From assembly GCA_021849995.1 (NCBI GenBank), contig JAJZSC010000193.1, forward strand, positions 1 to 6,564: a stretch of 6,564 nt of DNA, in the 5' to 3' direction. The translations under genes and the position numbers were made by a program. The notes below the pieces were generated by a model. The model was not told the origin of the DNA and did no database searches. It was given only the letters and a program-made list of their open reading frames with translations. Positions 1 to 4,839 of the stretch are shown piece after piece (within the stretch, counting starts at the first letter, position 1; each line of letters opens with the position of its first letter). This DNA comes from Bacillota bacterium. Its GTDB lineage: Bacteria; Bacillota; Desulfitobacteriia; Desulfitobacteriales; Desulfitobacteriaceae.

Positions 1-1
1 T

Positions 2-76
2 CTTTTGGTTCTGCTGGAAGAGCAAGGAGTAGGTCTTGAGCAAATTTCAGAGGAACTGCTGTCGAGGAGAAAGTAA
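2..76 (+). CDS. hisE: 3' end of probable phosphoribosyl-ATP pyrophosphatase (HisE or HisIE), partial
   Basis: Only the last 24 codons and the TAA stop are inside the window. The reading frame gives a C-terminus beginning LLVLLEEQGVGLEQISEELL and ending SRRK. This resembles the final helix and tail of the HisE family, where a leucine-rich 'hhhLLVLLxxxGhxLxxhxxEL' segment is followed by a basic end. HisE removes pyrophosphate from phosphoribosyl-ATP in the second step of histidine synthesis, in the cytoplasm, and is often the last gene of the his operon or fused to HisI. The hairpin 45 bases downstream fits an operon end. The family call rests on a short fragment. Whether the gene is a stand-alone hisE or a hisIE fusion cannot be seen. 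Confidence 0.6.
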   Translation, partial: LLVLLEEQGVGLEQISEELLSRRK

Positions 77-120
77 ACATGTCCAGCTAAGAGGTTATTG
101 CACATCATGATTTACCCTAG

Positions 121-160
121 AGGGGGATGAGTCTATCCGGGCTCATCCTCTTACTGTTTC
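121..160 (+). terminator. Long hairpin, probable terminator of the upstream (his) gene
   Basis: GGATGAG at 125-131 pairs perfectly with CTCATCC at 142-148. G-U and Watson-Crick pairs extend the stem outwards to 121/152 and inwards to 133/140, giving about 13-14 pairs in RNA. The following stretch is only moderately T-rich (ACTGTTTC), so termination may be imperfect. Its position 45 bases after the stop codon at 74-76 fits the end of a transcription unit. Confidence 0.55.
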
Positions 161-345
161 ATACAGTTTCATGCGTAGGAACTAGCAGGATTTTTTACTG
201 CTGATGGCGAATCCTGGAAGAGCGTATAAGCAAAGGAAATAAATCTCCAGGTTCTTAACATTCGTCTGTCTGAGACTGTTCACTATACAATTGCATCGAG
301 CCTATTTCAAGGTAATCATAGCTTAGCTAGGATAGAGAGGAGCAC
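161..345 (+). other. Gene-free leader with a GCAGGA...GGCGAATCC motif
   Basis: Together with 77-120 this stretch has no convincing gene. Bases 181-217 hold a compact motif: GCAGGA, a run of six T, then CTGCTG and GGCGAATCCTGG. CAGGATT (186-192) is perfectly complementary to AATCCTG (210-216). AGCAG (184-188) can instead pair with CTGCT (198-202). Both stems use 186-188, so they exclude each other, as in a leader or attenuator-like element. No standard promoter is clear: TATAAG (225-230), TTAACA (255-260) and TACAAT (286-291) occur but not at proper spacing. The longest ATG ORF I noticed here is 12 codons (204-242) and carries no sign of being a gene. Confidence 0.3.
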
Positions 346-360
346 ATGCGAAAGGAATGA
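334..360 (+). promoter_or_regulatory. Purine-rich ribosome binding site plus four-codon ORF overlapping the reductase start
   Basis: AGAGAGGAG at 334-342 is the best ribosome binding site in this stretch, but it sits just ahead of the ATG at 346, not the ATG at 357. From 346 the frame reads ATG CGA AAG GAA TGA (Met-Arg-Lys-Glu-stop). Its TGA (358-360) overlaps the ATG at 357 as ATGA, the usual arrangement for termination-reinitiation coupling. AAAGGA at 351-356 directly abuts ATG 357 and lies 12 bases before the alternative ATG 369. Translation of the reductase may therefore depend on the minimal ORF; this is inferred from spacing only. Confidence 0.35.
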
Positions 361-1316
361 CAGTTAAGATGAAAAGAAACTTGCTAGGGAATACAGGAAT
401 TGAGGTAACAGAACTTTGTTTTGGTGCTTTGCCGATGGGACCTCTCCAGGCCAATATTTCAGAGGAAGAGGGTGCCCGGTTAATTATTAAGAGTCTGGAA
501 AGCGGGATTAATTTTATCGATACGGCCGAGAAATATCTTACTTATCCGCATATTCGGAAGGCTTTGGATCAATTTAACAGTGAGGTAGTCCTTGCGACTA
601 AATCCCCAGCCCAGAGTTATGTGGAAATGGAGAAAAGTATTCAAGAAGCACTGAAAGCCCTTAACCGTAACTACATAGATATCTTTCTTTTACACGCTGC
701 GAGAGTCGAGCCGAGTGTTTTTGAACAAAGAGCCGGAGCAATCCAATGCTTAATGGATTACAAAGCTAAAGGATATCTTAGAGCAATAGGAATATCTACT
801 CATGCAGCAAGTGTGGTGAGGAAAGCTGCCGAAATTAGTGAATTAGACATTGTGTTTCCCATCATAAACAAATTAGGGATGGGAATAGTGGGTGGAAGCT
901 TGCCAGATATGTTAACGGCCATCGAAGAAGTCCGATTAAGTGGTAAAGGTCTATATGCCATGAAGGCCTTAGCTGGAGGACACTTGATAGATAACCTGGT
1001 AGAAGCGTTTGACTTCGTTCGTAAGATACCGGGTATTGTGTCGGTCGCTGTAGGGATGGTAAACTCACAAGAGTTAGAAGTAAATTTAAAGATCTTTAAT
1101 AATGAGGAACTGCCTGTTGAACTATTGGCATCGAAAAAAACAAGCAAAAAGCTCTTCATTTCGAATTTTTGCAAAGGATGTGGAGCTTGTGTCAAAGCAT
1201 GTCCTTCCGGAGCTCTTTCCGTTCAAGATAAGCGGGCTGCCGTAGACAGAACGCTGTGTATTCTTTGTGGGTATTGCAACCCTGTTTGCTCTCAGTTTGC
1301 TTTAAGGTTAATTTAA
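357..1316 (+). CDS. Aldo/keto reductase with C-terminal 2x[4Fe-4S] ferredoxin domain
   Basis: A 319-residue cytoplasmic oxidoreductase. Residues about 5-245 form an aldo/keto reductase barrel opening with the typical LGNTGIEVTELCFG. The catalytic tetrad is visible as Asp55 and Tyr60 (FIDTAEKY), Lys82 (ATKS) and His113 (LLHA), so an NAD(P)H-linked carbonyl or alcohol reaction is expected. Residues about 268-316 form a bacterial ferredoxin-like domain with Cys272/275/278/282 and Cys301/304/307/311, enough for two [4Fe-4S] clusters. This architecture is common in anaerobic Firmicutes; the substrate is unknown and the clusters presumably pass electrons to or from the barrel. There is no signal peptide. 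The start is uncertain: ATG 369 would give 315 residues and matches the family's usual N-terminus (MKRNLLGNTG), while ATG 357 overlaps a tiny upstream ORF. An in-frame TAG at 333 rules out a longer form. A terminator follows, so it is probably transcribed alone. Confidence 0.9.
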   Translation: MTVKMKRNLLGNTGIEVTELCFGALPMGPLQANISEEEGARLIIKSLESGINFIDTAEKYLTYPHIRKALDQFNSEVVLATKSPAQSYVEMEKSIQEALKALNRNYIDIFLLHAARVEPSVFEQRAGAIQCLMDYKAKGYLRAIGISTHAASVVRKAAEISELDIVFPIINKLGMGIVGGSLPDMLTAIEEVRLSGKGLYAMKALAGGHLIDNLVEAFDFVRKIPGIVSVAVGMVNSQELEVNLKIFNNEELPVELLASKKTSKKLFISNFCKGCGACVKACPSGALSVQDKRAAVDRTLCILCGYCNPVCSQFALRLI

Positions 1317-1339
1317 GATTTCTAATTTTAAAAGAATCT

Positions 1340-1380
1340 ACAAGAGTCTGTTTATTAGCGGGCTCTTGTTATTTTGTGTT
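1340..1380 (+). terminator. Rho-independent terminator after the aldo/keto reductase
   Basis: ACAAGAG (1340-1346) pairs perfectly with CTCTTGT (1363-1369). The stem continues inwards through U-G, C-G, U-G and G-C pairs to 1350/1359, leaving an 8-base loop. A T-rich tail (TATTTTGTGTT) follows directly. It starts 24 bases after the TAA stop at 1314-1316. Confidence 0.78.
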
Positions 1381-1402
1381 AAGATATATTTATCAATATA
1401 CT
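1374..1402 (+). promoter_or_regulatory. Candidate sigma-A promoter for the nitroreductase
   Basis: TTGTGT (1374-1379) and TATACT (1397-1402) are separated by 17 bases and match the -35 and -10 consensus at 3 and 5 of 6 positions. The -35 lies in the T-tail of the preceding terminator, a common compact arrangement. Transcription would start near 1409, leaving a leader of about 85 bases. The region is very AT-rich, so chance matches are likely; a weaker alternative begins at TTGAAT (1413-1418). Confidence 0.35.
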
Positions 1403-1481
1403 TTTCTGTTCATTGAATTAACTTTCATCAATCGGGTTATTTATAGGCATTGTAGACAAAAGATTATACAGTTTGTTTATT

Positions 1482-1488
1482 AAGGAGG
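1482..1488 (+). promoter_or_regulatory. Ribosome binding site fixing the nitroreductase start at 1494
   Basis: AAGGAGG lies 5 bases before ATG 1494. An in-frame TTG at 1473 is upstream of this site and would place the binding site inside the gene, so 1494 is the better start. Confidence 0.85.
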
Positions 1489-1493
1489 TTATC

Positions 1494-2291
1494 ATGGATA
1501 TCCCGGTTAAACGTTGGTACGAGGGAATAAAAGTAAGAAGGTCAAGAAGGAATTATAATTCAAAAATCATTCCAGCTGACTTGTTAGACGAGCTTAAATC
1601 ATTTGTCAGAAGGGCCAATAAACGTTTTAATGATGCAAGAATAGTAGTTATTAATCAGAACCCGGATGAAGTGTTTAAAGGAGCCATTGGCTCCTATGGC
1701 AAGATTAAAGGGGCGCAAGCTTATGCAGCTTTTGTAGGTGATATGACTAGTAAAAATGTACAGGAAAATCTAGGATATCTTGGTGAAGCTTTTATTCTGG
1801 AAGCTACAAGTTTTGGTCTTTCCACATGCTGGGTAGGCGGATTTTTCCGGCCTGAAATCGTCAAGGAACATATAACGGACCTTAGCCCAGCTGAAAAAGT
1901 TATTGCGGTTACCCCGATTGGATATTCCGATGAAAACTTTTCGATCAGGGAAAAGTTAATGTTTGGCTCAAAACCGTTTCATAAAAGGAAAGATATTAAT
2001 GAATTATGCATCGGATCTAGACAGGAAGAGTTAGATCCACGGATAATAACAGCACTTGAAGCTGCTCGGTTAGCTCCTTCAGCGGTAAATCGCCAGCCTT
2101 GGAGGTTTACGGTCGAGGGTAAATCAATAAAGATTTCAGTGGACAGCGACAAGGACAGTTTCCATCTTTCTAAGCGCTTGGACTGTGGAATTGCTATGTT
2201 GCACTTAGAAGTTGGAGCACTTTATCAAGGACTTAGTGGTAGTTGGGAATACCTCGAGACACCGGATGTTGCAAGCTTTACAGTGAAGTAA
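1494..2291 (+). CDS. Nitroreductase family protein, TM1586-like (single-chain, two-half)
   Basis: A 265-residue protein, probably a cytoplasmic FMN-dependent NAD(P)H oxidoreductase of the TM1586-like ('putative TM nitroreductase') branch. Residues 12-21 (IKVRRSRRNY) match the N-terminal, FMN-phosphate-contacting motif of nitroreductases. Residues 96-116 (GEAFILEATSFGLSTCWVGGF) match the central conserved helix and turn, and 137-143 (AVTPIGY) the following strand. ARLAPSAVNRQPWRF at 191-205 is the motif that in ordinary nitroreductases lies shortly after the RRS motif, but here it is in the second half. This suggests one chain carries the elements normally shared by a homodimer, so it may act as a monomer with a single FMN site. 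The substrate is unknown, and nitroaromatic reduction should not be assumed. It is separated from the preceding reductase by a terminator and from pcrA by a promoter. A perfect hairpin spans its stop codon. Confidence 0.85.
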   Translation: MDIPVKRWYEGIKVRRSRRNYNSKIIPADLLDELKSFVRRANKRFNDARIVVINQNPDEVFKGAIGSYGKIKGAQAYAAFVGDMTSKNVQENLGYLGEAFILEATSFGLSTCWVGGFFRPEIVKEHITDLSPAEKVIAVTPIGYSDENFSIREKLMFGSKPFHKRKDINELCIGSRQEELDPRIITALEAARLAPSAVNRQPWRFTVEGKSIKISVDSDKDSFHLSKRLDCGIAMLHLEVGALYQGLSGSWEYLETPDVASFTVK

Positions 2292-2294
2292 AGC
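2275..2294 (+). other. Perfect stem-loop spanning the nitroreductase stop codon
   Basis: GCTTTAC (2275-2281) and GTAAAGC (2288-2294) form a 7-bp stem with a 6-base loop. The TAA stop (2289-2291) lies in the 3' arm. No T-run follows, so it is not a standard intrinsic terminator. It could protect the 3' end, pause transcription or be chance. No other terminator is evident between here and pcrA. Confidence 0.4.
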
Positions 2295-2351
2295 ATGATA
2301 TCAAGTAACAAGAAGGAACAAAAATAACGCATCAAGCTGAACATGTTACAA

Positions 2352-2372
2352 ACAAACTGTAATATAGTTTGT
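2352..2372. promoter_or_regulatory. 21-bp palindrome upstream of the pcrA -10 (candidate operator)
   Basis: ACAAACT (2352-2358) and AGTTTGT (2366-2372) are perfect inverted repeats around a 7-base AT-rich centre. The palindrome fills the -35 to -10 spacer and its last base is the T of the extended -10. A bound dimeric repressor would block polymerase. The same half-site occurs again at 2392-2398 just past the expected transcription start. No known regulator motif is recognised: the half-sites are not the GAAC/GTTC of a Firmicute LexA box. Confidence 0.45.
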
Positions 2373-2380
2373 GCTATAAT
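2372..2380 (+). promoter_or_regulatory. Extended -10 promoter of pcrA
   Basis: TGCTATAAT is a perfect extended -10 (TGn followed by the consensus TATAAT at 2375-2380). No good -35 lies 17 bases upstream (ACAAAC), which extended -10 promoters tolerate. Transcription would begin near 2387, leaving a leader of about 32 bases. GTGGAG (2405-2410) is the ribosome binding site, 8 bases before ATG 2419. Confidence 0.65.
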
Positions 2381-2418
2381 AATTACCTGTTACAAACTTG
2401 TTAAGTGGAGTGGGATAG

Positions 2419-4665
2419 ATGTATAACTTAGCAGATTTAAACCCTGTCCAGCGTGAAGCTGTGGAACATCGGAACGGACCTTTATTAATACTAGCCGGAG
2501 CGGGTTCCGGAAAAACAAGAGTTTTGACATACAGGATAGCGCATTTAATTGCTACAGGGGTTGAACCTTGGGAGATTCTTGCCATTACCTTCACGAATAA
2601 AGCAGCCAAAGAGATGAAGGAGCGGATTCAAACCCTCGTGGGCAGTGAAGGAGAGAGGTTATGGGTTGCAACCTTTCATTCTGCCTGTGTAAGAATTCTC
2701 AGACGTGAGATTGAAAACCTTAGCGGGTATGGAAAGAATTTTGCAATCTATGATGCTGGAGATCAGCAATCGTTAATCAAGTCATGTCTTAAAGAGTGCA
2801 ACCTTGATGAAAAGAAGTTTTCCCCGCGGGCAGTAATGTCAGTGATAAGTGATGCTAAGAATAAACTGCTTAGTCCGGATGATTTCTCGAGGCAATCAAA
2901 TGACTATTTTCAGGAAAAAGTAGAGAAAGTATACGAACTCTATCAGAAGAAGCTAAAAGCTAACAATGCTTTAGACTTTGATGACCTGATCATGTTGACT
3001 GTCCGGTTGTTTAAAGAACATCCTCCTGTGCTTAATTACTACCAGGAGAAGTTTAAATATATTCTAGTGGATGAGTATCAAGATACTAATCATGCTCAAT
3101 ATGTGCTTGTCAACTTACTCGCTAAGCGTTACAGGAATCTTTGTGTCGTCGGGGATGACGATCAAAGCGTGTATGGGTGGAGGGGCGCAGATGTCCAAAA
3201 CATCCTGGACTTCGAGCGTGATTATCCTGAGGCCAAAGTCTTAAAACTTGAGCAAAACTATCGTTCGACCAAGACGATCCTTAATGCTGCTAATTTTGTA
3301 GTCAGAAATAATGAGAGCCGGAAGGAAAAGTCCTTGTGGACCGAAAATGCCGAAGGCCAACCGTTAGTCTGTTATGTTGCTGACAATGAACATGACGAAG
3401 CACGCTATATAGCAGAACGCATCCAGAAACTCAAAGATCTGGAAGGGCGTCCAAATAGCGATTTCGCGATTTTATACAGAACTAATGCTCAATCCCGTGT
3501 CATGGAAGAACGTTTAATGAGGGAAGGGATCTCTTACCGTATCTTTTCTGGACTAAGATTCTATGAGCGCATGGAAATTAAAGATACACTTGCTTATTTA
3601 AGAGTTATTCATAATCCTGCTGATTCAGTAAGCTTCTCGAGGATTCTTAATGTTCCGAAAAGAGGATTAGGAGAGAGTACTCTGGAAAAAATATTAGAGT
3701 ATGCAGATGAGCAGGGGATGCCGGTTCTAGATGCTGTTTTAGAGGCAGAGTATATTCCAGATCTTCAGGCCAGGGCAAAAAAGCCTTTATTAGCGTTTGC
3801 CCAAGTTATGAGTGAATTGAGAGCTAAATCTATGACTGAGTCCTCAGTAACCAGCCTTGTGGAAGAAATCCTGAAACGAACAGGTTACATGGAGATGCTT
3901 GTGTTAGATAAAAGCCCTGAAGCTCAGGCCAGGCTGGAGAACCTACAGGAATTTTTGTCAGTAACCGCAGAGTATGATGAAAAAGCCAAAACTGAGAATT
4001 TAAATGAAGATGGAGAAATGAGGACTGGTTTGGCAGGATTCCTTGAACAAGTTGCTTTGGTTACTGATATAGATAACTTTGATCAAGCAGAAGACGCAGT
4101 GATTCTTATGACTATGCACAGTTCTAAGGGCCTTGAGTTTCCGGTAGTTTTTGTGGTAGGAATGGAAGAGGGGATTTTCCCCAGCAGCAGGTCAATGATG
4201 GAACCTGCCGTACTTGAGGAAGAGCGCCGTCTTTGTTATGTTGCCATCACCAGAGCACGTGAGAAACTATACCTAAGTCTTGCGGGACAAAGAATGCTTT
4301 ACGGCAAGACCCAATACAACCAGCCATCCCGTTTCATGGAGGAGATCCCTCCTGAACTAGTAGTTGATAGGGACCCGATTGATCCCAAGCTGGTCAAGGC
4401 TCCGAATTTTAAGATGGGAAGAAGTGACCAAGGTTTGAATGTCGATCGTAAAGCCTTGGGCTCTTGGAAGTCTAAGTTTGGAGCACCTTTAAGCACAGAG
4501 ACAGTTTGTAATTATCATGTCGGGGAAAAAGTTGAACATTCGAAATTCGGAAAAGGGATAATTGTAGCCATCAAAGGGGAAGGCAGCCAGGCAGAGTTAT
4601 CTATAGTTTTCAGCGGAGAGATTAAGAAGTTGATTGCAGAGTATGCCAAACTCGAGAAGCTGTAG
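2419..4665 (+). CDS. pcrA: ATP-dependent DNA helicase PcrA (UvrD/Rep family, superfamily 1A)
   Basis: A 748-residue 3'-5' DNA helicase that acts in nucleotide excision repair, clearing of replication and transcription conflicts, and rolling-circle plasmid replication. All helicase motifs are present and intact in order: Q motif (LNPVQREAV, 7-15), Walker A (GAGSGKT, 27-33), Ia (AITFTNKAAKEM, 55-66), Ib (VATFHSACVRIL, 83-94), Walker B (VDEYQDT, 217-223), III (GDDDQSVYGWRGAD, 245-258), IV (LEQNYRST, 277-284), V (TMHSSKGLEFPVVF, 565-578) and VI (VAITRAREKLYLS, 608-620). The stretch GLRFYERMEIKDTLAYLR (378-395) is characteristic of the family. Residues about 700-748 match the PcrA C-terminal Tudor-like domain (GEKVEHSKFGKG), which contacts RNA polymerase in Bacillus PcrA. 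Length agrees with PcrA (about 740). The start at 2419 has a good binding site and puts the Q motif in the right place. In many Firmicutes ligA follows pcrA; here a pyrophosphatase gene follows instead. Confidence 0.97.
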   Translation: MYNLADLNPVQREAVEHRNGPLLILAGAGSGKTRVLTYRIAHLIATGVEPWEILAITFTNKAAKEMKERIQTLVGSEGERLWVATFHSACVRILRREIENLSGYGKNFAIYDAGDQQSLIKSCLKECNLDEKKFSPRAVMSVISDAKNKLLSPDDFSRQSNDYFQEKVEKVYELYQKKLKANNALDFDDLIMLTVRLFKEHPPVLNYYQEKFKYILVDEYQDTNHAQYVLVNLLAKRYRNLCVVGDDDQSVYGWRGADVQNILDFERDYPEAKVLKLEQNYRSTKTILNAANFVVRNNESRKEKSLWTENAEGQPLVCYVADNEHDEARYIAERIQKLKDLEGRPNSDFAILYRTNAQSRVMEERLMREGISYRIFSGLRFYERMEIKDTLAYLRVIHNPADSVSFSRILNVPKRGLGESTLEKILEYADEQGMPVLDAVLEAEYIPDLQARAKKPLLAFAQVMSELRAKSMTESSVTSLVEEILKRTGYMEMLVLDKSPEAQARLENLQEFLSVTAEYDEKAKTENLNEDGEMRTGLAGFLEQVALVTDIDNFDQAEDAVILMTMHSSKGLEFPVVFVVGMEEGIFPSSRSMMEPAVLEEERRLCYVAITRAREKLYLSLAGQRMLYGKTQYNQPSRFMEEIPPELVVDRDPIDPKLVKAPNFKMGRSDQGLNVDRKALGSWKSKFGAPLSTETVCNYHVGEKVEHSKFGKGIIVAIKGEGSQAELSIVFSGEIKKLIAEYAKLEKL

Positions 4666-4687
4666 GCTAGATTATGCCCATACAGCT
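4658..4687 (+). other. Stem-loop spanning the pcrA stop codon
   Basis: AGCTGTA (4658-4664) pairs with TACAGCT (4681-4687), and GGC (4665-4667) with GCC (4676-4678) across a two-base bulge: 10 bp closing an 8-base loop. The TAG stop (4663-4665) is inside the 5' arm. No T-tract follows, so it is at best a weak terminator or a 3'-end stabiliser. Confidence 0.45.
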
Positions 4688-4691
4688 ATTC

Positions 4692-4770
4692 AACACCAAG
4701 AATTGAACGATCTTCCATTCGAATCTCGGACTTCGGACATCGGGAAGCATGCTAACCTTTCTGCGGTGTA
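4692..4770 (+). other. Potentially structured non-coding segment between pcrA and the pyrophosphatase gene
   Basis: ACACC (4693-4697) can pair with GGTGT (4765-4769), enclosing a hairpin built from CTTCC (4712-4716) with GGAAG (4743-4747) and TTCGAA (4718-4723) with TTCGGA (4732-4737, one G-U). The interior has a degenerate repeat of TCGGAC/TCGGAC/TCGGG at 4726-4744. It is not a tRNA: no T-arm or acceptor stem forms on either strand. I do not recognise a riboswitch. No ORF of note is present. It may be a leader of the next gene, a small RNA or simply unconstrained spacer. Confidence 0.25.
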
Positions 4771-4800
4771 AGGCTAGTCATAGTTACAACGAATTGGAAA

Positions 4801-4806
4801 TATAGT
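4801..4806 (+). promoter_or_regulatory. Candidate -10 element for the pyrophosphatase gene
   Basis: TATAGT matches the -10 consensus at 5 of 6 positions, and the expected start near 4813 leaves a short leader ahead of the binding site. The best upstream partner, TAGTCA (4775-4780), is 20 bases away, so the -35 is poor and the call is tentative. Confidence 0.3.
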
Positions 4807-4820
4807 TTTTTGCTTGTCGG

Positions 4821-4830
4821 AGAGAAAGGA
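4821..4830 (+). promoter_or_regulatory. Ribosome binding site choosing the TTG start at 4840
   Basis: AGAGAAAGGA ends 9 bases before TTG 4840. The other in-frame candidate, TTG 4810, lies upstream of this site, has no binding site of its own and would add 10 residues not expected before the conserved N-terminal strand. Confidence 0.7.
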
Positions 4831-4839
4831 ATACGAAAA

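Larger units (their letters stand above)
2344..2397 (+). repeat. Pair of 10-bp direct repeats flanking the pcrA promoter
   Basis: TGTTACAAAC occurs identically at 2344-2353 and 2388-2397, 44 bases apart start to start, roughly four helical turns. The copies bracket the extended -10 and overlap the palindrome half-sites, so both elements may belong to one operator. Confidence 0.45.

Noticed and set aside
800..1195. 131-residue minus-strand ORF within the aldo/keto reductase gene
   Set aside because: Antisense shadow of a gene with complete catalytic and Fe-S motifs; the translation is low in complexity, resembles no family and has no supporting promoter.
1256..1483. 75-codon + strand ORF rich in aromatic and hydrophobic residues
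   Set aside because: It overlaps the ferredoxin domain of the reductase, crosses its terminator, and its translation reflects AT-rich intergenic sequence.
1473..1493. TTG 1473 as the nitroreductase start
   Set aside because: It would place the AAGGAGG binding site inside the gene; ATG 1494 has ideal spacing.
2339..2349. GAACATGTTAC as a LexA (SOS) box upstream of pcrA
   Set aside because: The Firmicute LexA box needs GAAC and GTTC separated by four bases; here the half-sites are too close and the second is GTTA.
2374..2388. PerR/Fur-like box overlapping the pcrA -10 (CTATAAT-A-ATTACCT)
   Set aside because: The left half is close to the PerR consensus but the right half fails at three positions, and the match is mostly the -10 element itself.
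4299..4496. 65-residue minus-strand ORF within pcrA
   Set aside because: Shadow of the pcrA frame with no recognisable features; the same applies to the minus-strand frames at 862-1068, 2346-2609 and 5689-5922.
4692..4770. tRNA or tRNA remnant, suggested by TTCGAAT and ACACC/GGTGT ends
   Set aside because: On neither strand does a 5-bp T-arm form around the loop-like sequence, and there is no 7-bp acceptor or anticodon arm in register.
4810..4839. TTG 4810 as the pyrophosphatase start
   Set aside because: No binding site precedes it, it overlaps the candidate promoter region, and the family N-terminus begins directly at the residues after TTG 4840.
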